A DNA stretch of 64,000 nt. Origin: Drosophila persimilis (Eukaryota; Arthropoda; Insecta; Diptera; Drosophilidae). The position numbers were made by a program, and so were the translations under genes. The notes under the pieces were generated by a model. That model did no database searches. It worked only from the letters and a program-made list of their open reading frames with translations, and was not told the DNA's origin. The DNA lies in NCBI RefSeq assembly GCF_003286085.1, contig NW_020825288.1, positions 22,320,001 to 22,384,000 of the forward strand, written 5' to 3'. This document shows positions 1 to 12,660 of the stretch, one piece after another (positions within the stretch are counted from its first letter, which is position 1; every line of letters starts with the position of its first letter).

Positions 1-2610
1 ACGCTCCTCTTACCTGATTATCCCTCGAGGGGCAAACTGCAATCTAAATATGAACTCAAACTACAATTTATGGCAGATAACCCCGAAGCACGTACCGTAC
101 AAGGATACAAGGAAGAGAAGAGCCTGTGTGAGTAGTTACCGAATAATATTCAATAATAACGCAGGTTGAAATGCCTTCCTGCCTGCCGCCTGGTGTTGTC
201 CCCACAGATGCTACCTCTGTGCCCCATAAAAAGAATGAAAGAAAAAGGTTCAACTATTTCTTGGGTCGCCTTGCCCCAGGGCATTGCTTACCATTTTTTG
301 GTTGGGGCCTAAGCCCCAAGTGCATTGATTGATTTCCAACAAAAGGAGCAAAGGACTCCCGTAATTTTGGGGAGTGTGTTGGTGTTTGCATGTCCCCTGA
401 TTTGATCCAGTCCAGTCCGAGTGCCAGTGTGTCTGGGGAGTGCCATAACCAGAGCAATTAACGTTTAACATTCATTGATAGATACTATGTATCTATGGGC
501 CACTCAAACCTCAAGGAGCCGCCCATAAAAGTCCATTCAAAGTCAAAGAGTCGGCTCGGGCGAATCCTGAAACTAAAATCAACGTCAATTGCAGAGCAAA
601 AGGAGGAGCCAGCAAGGAGAAGGCCATTAATTTTTATTGCGCACACGAAATATATTCCCCCAAAAAGCAGAGAATGGCGGAACCAAAGAAATATATATAC
701 ACATACATATGTATGCATGTGTGTATGTGTATATGTATTTGGATAAAAATTAGCTAGCATACATTTAGGCAGTAGCGCCAGCCGTAAATCTCGTAAAATA
801 CCCAAATACCAAGCGGCAACTGTTACGGCGGTGGGGAACACCAAGGTAATCAGGCGCATGGGTCTTCAAGGAGTGGATGTGGCAGCACCCTGTATATGGG
901 ATTGCGTGTGGCGTCGTTGTCTGGGAGTCCCTGGGAGGGTTGATTTTCCGTGGATTTTTGTGTATTTTTTGGAGCTGCAAAATTTCCTTTCATTTGCGTT
1001 GTGGATATACTCCATTTCTCATTCGGTTTGATGGGAGGAAAATGCGTTGATTTGTTGTAGTAGGCAATCAATTCAGAGAAAGGTTTTAGATACAAATAAA
1101 AGAAATACATTAAATTAAATTAAACTAAAAATACTCACATTAAAATTTGTAAAAAATCAAATAAATAAATAAAAAGAGCCTTAGTATATTTTCTACATAT
1201 TACTAAGAGAGTAAGAGTATTTCCCATTCATTGCTCTCAATCAAAGATTTATTTTGAGTCTCGAAAGATTTTTTGGTTGCCTACTTCAAGGAGCCCCAGC
1301 CTGATGACAGCCTAAGAAACAACTGAAACGCAAAAGGCAAATAAATTTCAGTTTCTTCGGATGAGACACATCCCCATCCTCATCTCCATCCACATTGGAG
1401 ACTGTCCAGACTTATTGGCGACGCAGTTTCGTAACTTTCGGTGTTGTCGGGCCATATTTAGGCATCATAACAAGTCGTAAAATGGAATTTTAGTTGTTTA
1501 TCCACACAGCCACACAGTGTCCACAGGATGTGTATCTGTATCTGTATCTGTGTATCTGTGTATCTGCAACTGTTTCTGGTTTTTGTTGATCTGTCTATTG
1601 GCTTCAGCTAGTTTCAGCAGATTTCTTGATTTCCAGGGATGTTTGTGTTATTCCAAGACTTTTTATGGTTTTGTTTAGAACCAAAATTCACACAGAGTGG
1701 AGTGGAGTGAAGAGGCATATAAAGTTTTCGTCTAAGCCGCCACCGAATGCCGTGGAGGCTTTTGTCTGGCCTTGTCTGACGTCAGCTGTTCCTTGAGCCT
1801 CCTGAATCTTTGGGGAAATCTCCCCCGAAAAAAGCTTACTACATACACCACCACAAGCGTATACATATATATGTATATACATATATGTATATATCGGGTA
1901 TTATGTGGTACTTAGGCTGTGCTTAGTGGGATTTGCCAAGTGCTACCTGAGAGCAAGGAGTTCGGGCTGGGCTGGGCTATCTTTGTCTTCGTTTTGCTTT
2001 GGTTTTCTCTTCGTTTCTTCTTTTGTTTTCCAGCAGCATTTCTTGGTCTTATAATTAAAACTTATGCGGATTTATCAGGGGAGAACGCCCTGATCCAAAG
2101 GAAGCTTTCGCTGAGGGACAGAGCCAGCAGCAGCAGATTATCGAAATCATACTTTGCGGTGAAGGCCCCTGGCCCTCGTCAGAGGCATCAAAAGGCAATC
2201 CCATTTAGGGCCCATTCCGCTTGATTGATTCTGTTATAAAATTAAAAATAAATATAAATGTGTGGCATACATTTTAGGATAATGTGTAAGCCATTTGCAT
2301 TTGAGCTGGATACATTTTATGCTTTTATGAATGGGCATCGGAATGGGCAGTGGGATGTGGATGCGATACCTGTGAGTTTAGGGTAGGCCGTTTCCGTGCG
2401 TGTGCTCGCACTCACTCATTTTCAATGGGGTTTTCCAAGGGAGCTCCCACCCCCCAGCCCCGGCTTTTTTAGAGAGCTACTCGTATGCGTTGTGCATTTA
2501 AATTTCAATGCCTTGCGGCACTTGAAAACCCTAGCCCCTCCCCTCACACATGTATATTTTGTCCATATATAAATATTTATTGCCTTGTCGGCACGTAATA
2601 GGCGGGAGGA

Positions 2611-2679
2611 AGTAGTCTGACGGAGGTGTGTGTGTGACGGAGGGAGTAGCCGGACGGAGGTGTGTGTGTGTGTGTGTGT
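2611..2679. repeat. 34-bp tandem duplication with TG microsatellite
   Basis: agtagtctgacggaggtgtg and its TG tail (from 2611) are repeated as agtagccggacggaggtgtg (from 2645), the second copy followed by a longer (TG) run at 2660-2679. Confidence 0.8.
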
Positions 2680-4340
2680 CTGTAGGCCCTCATCCTGACA
2701 CATCCCCACCTATCTTCTATAGGATTTTGTTGTTTCTTTTATTTTTTTTTTTTGACAGCACATTGTTCAGTTTGGCGGCTTTATCTGTGTGTTCCCGTGC
2801 CAGTCGCAGTCGCAGTCCCCGTCGCAGTCCTCAGGCATTTCCATACACATGTACACACATTTATGTCTGCTTGTGTCGTGCTCCCATCATGTTGGGTTTG
2901 TTTTATATGATTTAATTTTGGCATTTATATTTTTATTTTTTATTTGCCAAGCGGCTTGCCTGCTCTGGCATTTGTTTATGCAAATCGTGTTTACTTTTCT
3001 TTTTATTTTTCTATCGCACAGTATTTGCTCTAGATAGAAAACACATCAGTTGAGTGCATTTTTCGTGTTAGCCAAAGGAAAATAGCTTGTATTTTAAAAA
3101 CGAAATAAATGAAGAGTGCAACGAATGTGTGTTATTCGAGATGCCATTGCCGCGGACAAAGTCAACATATATTGTGAGATTATTTGGAATGAGAAAGTTT
3201 CTGGAGTATACATTTTAGTAATTATTTTTATGTTAATTATGTTGGTGTTTTATGGTTTGGGGATATTTTTATCCTAATTTTATTTGCAATATTTCAGATC
3301 TACCAGCTTGTTATTATTTTATAAATATTTACTCTTTAGAAAACATCTAGTGTGTTCTTGATCTTAGATAAAGTAGAAGTCTAATCTTAGACATTTCTTT
3401 AGAGTAGATTCAGATTGCTCATATGTATGTAGATGTAACCCCAAGGAACCTACTCTATTAAAGCAACTGCTGTACTTACACCTGACTACTTTCTACGAAC
3501 CAGAAACCTAAGTATGAACATACTTAACGATATTATAGAACTGATGACAAGTGTCCGTATTTTTCTTTCTTTTTTTTTGCCTATTCTCGGAAAAGTGCTG
3601 CTTGAAGAACCAATAAATAATACCTATTGTATTACTCGTTTTGTTCTTGGGGGAATGAACAATCTATGTTGTTTATTTGGCTGTGCATGAGTTGAGTACG
3701 AAATTATTCTCAGTGTATGATCTTCTGCTGGCTGCTGTGTGCGCTCTTTACTTTGCTGCTCCCCGTTATTCTAGTCATTTGTCTAGGGGAGATGCCCTGT
3801 TATTTGAGCCTGGGACCAAAGCGGTATAAGCGGTGCGATAAGATCAGTTTATTCTTATGCTTACTCTTCTCTGCTTCTTCTATATGTTATACTCTTGTGA
3901 GCGGGAGAGTGCGTACTGAGAGAGGACAAAAGAGAATCGTAAGATCAAGGCGAGCAGGAGCGAGAGGGAAATGTCAGCGCGTGTCTAATCATGTCTGTTT
4001 CAGTATGTAAACATTTGGTAGGGGAAAAGGTGGGTTTATGCAAAAAGGGAGAGATAAAAGGTTGGAATTATGGGTACTTATGGGTTCTACTATTGACACT
4101 ACGAAATTTTTAGGACTACTCGCACACTCCTAGAAATTATTAGTACCTTACTCATGATATTTTACATTCAAATACAACAAAGATCCTTGTAACTACCGAA
4201 AATTAAATTTCCATTTGAATTTGAGTTCGAGTTTTTTTTTACTAATTCGTAGTCCCTTAACCATGACACACTTTAGTCGGTTTCATTGGGACCGTATCGC
4301 TGTAAAACAAACTGGAACATCCCCAAACAACAGAAAACCC

Positions 4341-4368
4341 CAAACTTGTACAATTTTGTACAAGTTTG
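4341..4368. repeat. Near-perfect 28-bp inverted repeat with two TTGTACAA boxes
   Basis: Arms CAAACTTGTACAA (4341-4353) and TTGTACAAGTTTG (4356-4368) are perfectly complementary over 13 bp around a 2-base spacer. Each arm contains the palindrome TTGTACAA, so the two boxes (4346-4353 and 4356-4363) also form a direct repeat with a 10-bp period, one helical turn. A dimeric protein site is possible; no function is known. Confidence 0.8.
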
Positions 4369-6247
4369 CTCTACCTGCTGCAAAAACTTTATTTTTTTAT
4401 AGTTATTTCTCTTTGATTTGACTCCACATTTCAATTGCTACTGTTTGCTGTTTTGCCCCACTTCTCCGTGGATGGAGTGTGCAGTGTGTGGTAGATGTTA
4501 ACCCTTGACCCCATAAAGCCAACTAATTGATTCGCTTGTTTGTTGTTTCTTTCGCTGCTGAATGCTGGGCCCAGCCCCGTAGCTCAACAATCAATTAGTG
4601 CAATACACAATTGTTTTTTCTTCCCCCCTTTTATTTATGTGTAAAACATTTTTGTCGGCATTTCTTTTACAATTTATCAGTGGTTCGGCATAGTGTTTTT
4701 TTTTTCTGGCTTTTGTTATTTTTTTGGGGAAGTTGGAAACATAAACTTGTTTTAAAGTTTACCTTCGACTTGTGTCAATGTTAATTGTATTTCTGGATAC
4801 CCTTTCGGAGGGTGTTCCCAATTGAAAATCCATACAGAAACGAACAATCTCCATAGGGTATTCCTAGCATCGCCACAGATGGTAGCCTTCCTGTCTTACT
4901 GGTTTTTCAGTTTATTTTGTGCTTGATTGATGGCATTGTTTGGTCTCCCATTTTGTTCTACTTTTGTTTGCTTTTATGCACATTTTAATTTAAACTTAAT
5001 TTGCCCAAGAAGTGTGCGATGCGACTTTGAAACTAATTAATCAATCCACCAATCGTTAGCTTTGTTATGCTAATTTTCAAAGCCTCGTGTAATTGGAGAA
5101 GAGGCGTGGCATGGTAGGGGATGGATTCCATTTGAGCATAGAAAAATATTTTCATAAGCAATTATTGTCTTACGGGTGACTGGCTTTTGGCCAGTGGTAT
5201 TCCGAATAGTATTCATTTATTTATTTATTTATTCATTCATTTCCCATGGCACTCCACACGTTTTCGGCGTTGACAGTTTGAAGTATTCGTTTATTTTCTG
5301 TAGTTTTTCTGTCGTTGCAAGCAGATTGGCAGCCGCCAAAGCCGAAAGCCGAAAGCCGAGAGCCGAAAGCCTGTGAATGCCGCAATCAAAGGCTGTGGCC
5401 ACCGATGGCACTTTGGCATTTGAATTTTGTGCTGCAATTGAGTGAAAAATCTTTGCCTGCATTCGATTTATTTTGCCCATTTATCAAAGACCGAAAGCCA
5501 AGACAGGCGTCTGCTTATAGGCAACATTGAAACCTGTAATTTGGATTTGTTCTAAGAGCATTTGATGGATGGATGGTGTTTCACACTTGATGCGAGATAC
5601 ATTTCGCATTCAAGTAATTCAAGTGGAAAGTGCCTCGGCCCGGCCTGGGGCGTGTAAACTGTGGCAACGTATTAAATTTCACTTTTGCTTCTGTTTTTCC
5701 CGACTCTGCCTGTGCCGCTGCAGACTTACATATATGGAAATAGTTTGAGTTAACTATTTTATGATATGTGACGGGCACATGCCATTGTCTCTCGGTATTT
5801 GCTAGACTGAATTTTTTTTCTCTGTCTCTGAGTCTCTCTCTTGCTGAGCTATGAGTTTCGCATTTCATTTGACAGCGGACTTTGCCACGTGAGAGCTTTG
5901 TTTTTTTCTTCGTCAAGAAAACTGAATGCGGGGATAATGTATCTGTCAGTTACAAATGAAATGGAAGTGGGTTGCATGCTAAATTGCCAAACAATTCAAC
6001 GAGGGAGCGTAGAGGTATGGGTCTAATAAGAGCTTAGATCTTTAAAAATGGAAATATTATTTCAAAAATGAGTATGAAAAAATTCAAAACAAATGCTAAT
6101 CGAATTCTTTGAAGGTTGGATGGTTACGGGGACTGTTTTCCAAAGGCAGGGGGGGAGCTCACCCTTTACCGCTAAGCGACACTGGGAGAGAGACTGAGCG
6201 ACGCAGGGGATTGTTTGTTTTCTTCATTCTAGAAAATCTGCATAGAT

Positions 6248-7246
6248 AACTATTCCTTTTCACTTGGTTTAATGTTTGGAAGTACCTCTCTACTGTCTAT
6301 CAAATGAATCCCAAAAAAGGGAACTTCCATCAAAAACCAGCAATTAAAAATGCCTCACACGAACTGCTAATCAAAGACCGAACATGTCCCAACTGCTAAT
6401 ACCTGATATGAACCCATTGTCTCATACCTAACAATAATTGTACCAGAACTGACACTGAGCGTACACTCCAGGCCGCCTCCAGCCATAAATAATACAAAAT
6501 GATTTGAGCGGCACGATAAAAAGTGACACGCGCCCACGTAATTAGAACATTACCAAACCATTTAACCAAAAATACGACCAAACACAGTACGCTACGGGTA
6601 CTCGTATGGGTATGAAAAAATTTAACTATAAATTTGAAAATTATAAGGTTTCCGACACCTACAATTTTGACAGCCGGCAGTGCAGGGGGGAAAAGAGTTT
6701 TTGTTGCGTGCCAGGTCCGGCTCGCACTTTGCCTATTTCGGCTCGGGCCTCGACTCTATTCGAATCCAATTCAATTATTTAAAGTCAATGAGAGCGGAGT
6801 GCGCGGCCTTATAATGATTATTATTGTTTTTTGTTTGCGCCTTAAATATTTAAGATCCATCGCACACAGCACTGACACCTTCCTCGAGTGTGGATGGTTT
6901 TCGTTCATTAATTTTTGTTGGGTTTCTGGGGTCTGTCTTTGTTTGACACTCAACTGTCGTCCGTCTCTGTGTGATTGGGGCTTGGGCTGGGGCGGAGGCG
7001 GAGGCTTATCTTTATGTTGTGACGGGTAGCAAATACTTGACAGAGATTTTTGGGGAAGTGGCCGATAAGGTTATTCCTATTGATAGTTGGTGAGTAATAA
7101 GGCGAAGTCTTTTGGGAGATATGATAGCTCATAAGAGACCTTGAAAAAGGGAAGGAAATAGAAGTAAAAAAATTAAAAACGAAAGCTTAAAAAAAATTAA
7201 TTGAGAAAACTATTCCTTTTCACTTAGCTGAATTTTTGAAAGTACA
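6248..7246. repeat. Pair of short direct repeats 960 bp apart
   Basis: aactattccttttcactt is identical at 6248-6265 and 7208-7225. Similarity continues to agtac at 6281-6285 and 7240-7244. These may be remnants of a local duplication or of an unrecognised dispersed repeat. Confidence 0.6.
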
Positions 7247-7853
7247 CTCAGAGAAAAGTGGCATGGTAAAAACAAACACCCATATTTAAATTAAAAATTC
7301 TGGTTCTACACACAAAAAAGGCAAATTAAAAAAAAAATCAATTTGAGAACATAAATGTATTAAAAAGTCTTATAGATAAGAAAAATATTGATTTCATTAA
7401 TGAAATATATTTAGATCAAATATTTAGGTCGAATTGTAAGTTAAAACAACTTTTTCTTTTAACATTTTTATTGCTATAAATTTAAATATTCAAATTGTAA
7501 GGCACTTTTCCAAGGATGTACCAGAAACCTACTTATTTATTTTCCATCTGCAGCGTTTTTGGATGAAGAATTTTGTTTTAATAAATCCCTACACGGTCAT
7601 GGAACCCACTGGAGTGTAGTAGAAAGCGAAAAATTAGCAAAAAACGAGGGGGAACGTTGTGAGTTGCTGCGGACACCGCAACTCTACGGTTATACCCGAT
7701 ACTAAGTCAGTATGGCTCTCCTCCGGCAGACGCCGCTAATATTAAACAACACGACAAAGAGTGCGTGCGAGAGAGACAGAAAATCAGTCTGAGCGTGACG
7801 TCGGGCGCTGCGTAGCCACTGCAAATTGATTTGTTCCTTTTGGCTATAAAAAT

Positions 7854-8560
7854 GATCTGATCTGATCCAGATTCAGCAATCTAATAGATATGGTCATTAT
7901 CTATGATTCTGCGTTTTTAGTTTTCTCAAATCTGCAATATTGTGGATGCAACAGATTTTCGTCCTTTGTGGGGGCGGATGGGGGTGGGGCGAAATTCTGA
8001 GATATACGTTTTATAGTGACATCTTAAAGGAGTGTGTGTACCAAATTTGGTTACTCTAGCCTTAATAGTCTCTGAGATTTGTGGTTGCCTCAGATTTTCG
8101 TCCTTTGCGGGGGCGGAAGGGGGTGTGGCGAAATTTGGACATGAAACGGTCAAGGTTCGATATCACAGGAGTGTGGATACCAAATTTGGTTGCTCTGGCT
8201 TTTATAGGTTCTGAGATCCTTGAACTCATATTTTGCAATTGGCAAAACCGACCATGAAACCTGTGTGTTAGAGTGAGACAGAGCGAGAAAGAGTGAAATT
8301 GTTTTCGTGATTCTGGCTATAATAATTATACGATCTGGTTCAGATTTTGCACTCTAGAAGATATAGTCATCTTCTACGATTCTGCGTTTTTAGTTTTCTC
8401 GTATCGTCAAAATTGTGGATGCCACAGATTTTCGCCCTTTGTGGGGGCGGAAGTGGGCGGGGCAAAGTTTTGAAATATTTTTGGAGCAGTGACATATCAC
8501 AGAAGTCTGGATCCAAAACATCGTTGCTCTAGCTCTTATAGTCTTTGAGCATTAGGCGCT
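7854..8560. repeat. Internal duplications within the DINE-1 element
   Basis: A 23-base identical segment (gattctgcgtttttagtttt plus ctc) occurs at 7905-7927 and 8378-8400, 473 bases apart, within longer similar flanks. A unit containing cagattttcg and a G-rich ggggcgga core appears three times, beginning at about 7952, 8091 and 8425. The phrase accaaatttggtt occurs at 8040 and 8179. The element body is therefore built from two to three diverged copies of a roughly 140-bp module. Confidence 0.8.
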
Positions 8561-8565
8561 GAAGG

Positions 8566-8614
8566 GGACGGACAGACGGACGGACGGACAGACGGACAGA
8601 CGGACAGACAGACA
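8566..8614. repeat. GACG/GACA microsatellite inside the DINE-1 element
   Basis: Tandem tetramers GACG and GACA for about 49 bases. This tract is a regular component of DINE-1 elements and often varies in length between copies. Confidence 0.9.
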
Positions 8615-8760
8615 TGGCTCAATCGACTCGGCTATTGATGCTGATCAAGAATATATATACTTTTTGGGGTCGGAAACGATTCCTTCTGGACGTTACACAC
8701 ATACACTTTTACCACAAATCTAATATACCCCAATACTCATTTTGAGTATCGGGTATAAAA

Positions 8761-11700
8761 AACATTTATAAATTATTTCCCAGCTAAATTTAATTAATTC
8801 AATTGATACATACAACAACAAAAATGCATACAATTATAACGCTTTTAATCCCGGCCGCAGCAGAGATAATCCCAAATCAAACCCCAAAGTCAAGCCGCCA
8901 GTTTGCCTTCTCTGAGCGTTTCTTTTGGATAAATGTTTAGCTCCAATGTCTGGCATAATTAATCCATCCGAAAACTACAACTACAAATGCGAAAATTAAT
9001 CTGCTTTGATTCGGCCGATTGAGTTTGAGAACTTAATTGGAATTGTGGTCCATAGGGGGGAAATCAATTTTAACGCATTATTCTACCGCAGGAATGAGAA
9101 TGAAAATGACAAGTGGCGGGCACCAATAAAACTGCAATTATCAAACGATTCATGTTTCAAATTGAATTCAGAGCAGAAAAAAAAACAAAACAATTGAAAT
9201 ATTCATAATTCGATTGAATTGAATTGTTTCTGCAGCTTTCCTGTAAATAGTTTATCTGTCCTAGCACAAGTGTCATTAATATATTTTTTAAAGGCTTAAA
9301 AAGGCTTAATTTATTCAGCTGGCTGTTTTTCTGTTGATCTTTTTGTTCGGCTGAACGTCACAAAAAAGAAGCTAATTTGCAGCTAAGTCTAGTCTCGTTT
9401 ATGCATTATTTATACACCATTAATACCTGATCAGTAAGGTTTTTTTATGGCTCCATGCGAAAAAGTTTATCAACTTGTTGTGGGTAACACTAGATACATA
9501 ATACAAGTATAAATATGCATATCGAGGGGCTATCACAATACATACAGAGATTCCTTAAATCAAGCTTAAGATCTACCTCTGATATAATTAAATACATATA
9601 CTACGATAAAACGGGGGAGCAGTTCTGGCCTTTACTCTCAATGCAAATGAGTTTTTTTGGCAGTTTTTTCGGTTTATAGAGAATAAAGTTTTTCATTTGT
9701 TTTTGGAAGTAGATTGACTCGGGTCAGACCTTTCGGTGAGCTGTCCATTTGTGTAAGCGACGGCACTGTCCAAGTCCGTGTCTTGGTGGAAGAGCGACAG
9801 ATGTCGTGGGTCGATACCACGAAAGGACTTTCGAAGGACACAAACATTACAAGTGAACGACTTCCTCGTTTGGTCAGCATCTGTTGTTGCCATTAATGGT
9901 GGCCGGCATATCAGAATGTATCCTGTTGAGTCCTAACATAACTTTGGAGACCACTGTGGCTCTAAATACTCTTAAATTGATCCCAACAAAATAAATTATC
10001 TAAACATTTTCTTTAGATTTCATCCCATAGAAAAATCAATGAAATTTTTTCCCTGATTTTATATAATATTCGTACGATTAATTCCACCCATTTTTTACCT
10101 TCTCTGAGCTGATATTCTCTTTCAAAAAAGCATTTCAGCAAGATCATAAAATCGTCAGTCTTTTCCCCATCAAAGATTTCTCTTAAGAATAGTATATCTT
10201 TCAACTATTCCAAAAGCGGTTCGACAACTTCGTAACCCAGTTCTTTGGTTATAAATATTTATCTTTAATGTATCTTTAATTGATTGTGAGTGGTTTAAGA
10301 ATGTTCTTCTATCGTTTTTCTTTGAGTACAGCCACGCCCACAGCTAGCACTTGCTATAGCCAGCGCTACTGCCAGAGTATCTTGTATCTGTATCTGAGGA
10401 GCGGGTTTGCCATTGTGTGGGAGAACCGCATGTTCGGACCGACCGCCCACAAAATATTGACACTGAGTTATGTGAGCAAATTTGCGCCGTCGCTTATTAC
10501 ACTTTCCCATACACATAAACTATTTATGTGTGTTGCCTTTTCAAACTAGTACATATATAAGTATATGTAGTTTCTCTGTGTGTGTTAGTGCTACATATGG
10601 CCAAAATTAGCGTTAAATGTGTAATTAATGAGGTACCCTAGTAGTTGACATTTTAATTGAAAATACCACAGCGCAGAATTAATGTGCAATTTATTGATGT
10701 GCAATTAGAGCCGTGTGCAACGGTTTCGGTCTGATTTGATTGGCTTTTTTTTCTTGTGCCACTAACCTTTTTTTCTACCCTGAAAGAGGGTACATGCAAA
10801 GTGGGAGGCACGTGCAAAATCATTAAATATCAATTTTCTTGATCGGTATTAAAGCCACTCGATAACCATTACTCTGGATATAACAATGCCCTTCAGTTTG
10901 TCTATAGAAGCTGCTAGAAAATCAATTTATTTCGATCTCTCGTAAAGAGTGGATTTTCATTTATACATACCTGAACATGTGAGATTGAATGACGTATTGA
11001 CCATCGCATTGTTGTCAATTTCTTCGTTCTAAAAGGATTCGATTGTCCATCTGCAAGGGCATATAAACTTCGGCCTTCCGAAACAATTTTCTTTACTGGT
11101 CTTTTTTCTATTGAACTAGTTTATATTTGGATTTATCGTGTGGTCTCATCAAATGTCGATATCGGTGATGATGATGCGTTGACGATGCGTTGAGCAATCC
11201 ATATAGTATTGATATTCAAATGCTTAGAAAACAAAGAAACTTTGATTTTTAATCTAAATGAAGAGATCAACAACTTTGATGGGTTTCTTATCTACTGAAC
11301 GACAATAAATTTGGAGTCAAGCAATGCACTCCATAAGGTCAGATTTGATAGATTAAAGTTTGGATTTATTGAGGTTATTCAGAAGCTGGAAAATGTCAAT
11401 AAATTCAACCGAAATCAGATGTTTTTAAATATGACTAAAAGATTTCCAGAAAACTAGTTCATTGGTGGGAGACTACTTTATTAGCATTCCCACAAGGATA
11501 AAGTATTGATAAATTCACGTAAAATTTTGGTGAACTGCACAACACTGGATAATGTATAAATGTATAATAATATTAGAATGGATTTCTTTACAACAAGGAA
11601 TTATTTCGATTATTAAAAATATAACATTCAAAATGTTTTAGGAAAAATGGTATACAGAAATTAATGATATATTTTAGGTATACCTTAGATCCTTAAAGTT

Positions 11701-11789
11701 GTTACTTAATTATTTTGATATACTCCTTTTTGCATATAATTCTTTAAGCATATATTTAATGTATTTAAAACACCTTTCTTATTAGACCA
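8761..11789. other. Non-coding, probably intronic
   Basis: AT-rich sequence with the decayed repeat at about 10776-11108 and no recognisable exon. It ends at ratchet point 1. Confidence 0.55.
10776..11108. mobile_element. Probable heavily decayed DINE-1-like repeat
   Basis: It begins with the inverted repeat taccctgaaagagggta and contains tcttgatcggtattaaagcc followed by actcgataaccat, resembling the Drosophila repeat phrase 'ttcttgatcggtatcaaaag' and its continuation. It ends near gcatataaacttcggccttc and cgaa, a hairpin-like end seen in such elements. The match is from memory and patchy. Confidence 0.4.
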
Positions 11790-11817
11790 ATTCTCTTTTT
11801 ATCGTTTCAGGTAAGCG
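11790..11817 (+). other. Recursive splice site (ratchet point) 1
   Basis: A pyrimidine-rich run (ttctctttttatcg) leads into TTTCAG, followed with no intervening base by GTAAGC; the junction is 11810/11811. A strong 3' splice site abutting a strong 5' splice site, with no exon after it, is the signature of a zero-nucleotide ratchet point used for stepwise removal of long Drosophila introns. It shares TTTCAGGTAAGCGA with the site at 32038. No exon end with a good donor follows nearby. Confidence 0.75.
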
Positions 11818-12589
11818 ATGCATTCATTCATCAAACTTTGTTTCAAGTCTAACTGGAATCGAAATAACTTTAAAATGGTCTACTGTGGGATTTCTGGAAA
11901 GAAAAAAACTAGATAGTTTGGAAGGCCCAAACGATGTTATTTAAGGAACCCTGGAAACTCTGGTCTTTGGGTACATTTTGGGATTGAGTGTTCTTTCTTT
12001 TCTATCCCTTTGGAATACCCTTAGAATTTTGGATTTGACAGACACTATATACATATCTTTGGATAAGGTTAAACAAAGCTATTGCTGTTTTGTTAATGGA
12101 TTTCCCCTGAGATTTCTCAGCCTTCACATAAAGATTGTACAACATGTTGTAAATTGTATTTTAAATGACAGATAAGACTAAAGAACTGCATGGAATTCAG
12201 TCACGCAAAGCTCTCATTTCTGGCAAACTAAAACCTGAAGGCTATGATTATGAGGGTTCAGAAGCCATGTAACCATCGTTTTCAGTCGAGATAAGGTTTA
12301 GTAAAGAGTGTCATTACATGAAAATGGCTTTGAATATTTCGGGAACTCTAATCAAAACCAAAACTTTTGCTCAGAACCAGCGCTAAAGCCCACATTGAAC
12401 CTTGACTTAGATAAACTTTCCCCATGATTTCCATTCATGGCACTTTCTGATAAAATTCATAGTTTTCCCCCCACTTCCTTCAATGCCCTGCTCTTCTGCT
12501 AACCCACTTTGCTGTGTTTGTTGATGAATGAGAAGAGTAAAAGTGTGGATTAATGCGATACAATTAAAACCGAATTAAAAAAAAAGCTG

Positions 12590-12660
12590 AAACCGAAACT
12601 GAACCGCATTTTGATTCCCGGTTAGCCCGCCTGAAACGAGCAGAGCAGAGGCACACACAA
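12590..12660 (+). other. Exon-like segment ending at a strong donor site (weak)
   Basis: The sequence ending gcacacacaag is followed by gtaagccag at 12661, a strong 5' splice site. The preceding 70 nt are GC-richer and resemble 5' UTR sequence, but no matching acceptor or convincing promoter element is visible. It could be the end of an alternative first exon of the host gene or a chance donor. Confidence 0.2.

Larger units (their letters stand above)
1..7638. other. Non-coding, probably intronic or intergenic
   Basis: No exon, RNA gene or full-length element is recognised. It holds TATCTG repeats (about 1531-1566), a 34-bp tandem duplication with a TG tract (2611-2679), an inverted repeat (4341-4368), a GCCGAAA repeat (about 5338-5371) and the first copy of a short dispersed repeat (6248-6285). 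The short open frames are not supported by splice sites or composition. Confidence 0.6.
7639..8760. mobile_element. DINE-1 (INE-1/HINE-type) non-autonomous Helitron-like element
   Basis: No coding capacity. It shows the structure of this family: an AAAACGAGGGGGAACGTT-type start near 7641; a short hairpin at 7663-7682 (stem parts GTTG/CAAC and GCGG/CCGC); subterminal inverted repeats tatacccgatact (7691-7703) and agtatcgggtata (8745-8757); a GACG/GACA microsatellite (8566-8614); a conserved tail containing atggctcaatcgactcggct; and a 3' hairpin of 7-bp arms ATACTCA/TGAGTAT around TTT (8733-8749). Closely similar copies are, from memory, abundant in the D. pseudoobscura lineage. This copy appears nearly full length. 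Confidence 0.87.

Noticed and set aside
1-20. tcttacctgatt, which on the minus strand reads atcaggtaaga and resembles a ratchet point
   Set aside because: The minus-strand sequence upstream of the AG is not pyrimidine rich, so there is no usable 3' splice site.
4795-4862. taccctttcggagggtg region as a transposon end
   Set aside because: Only a short resemblance to repeat termini, with no second end or internal match.
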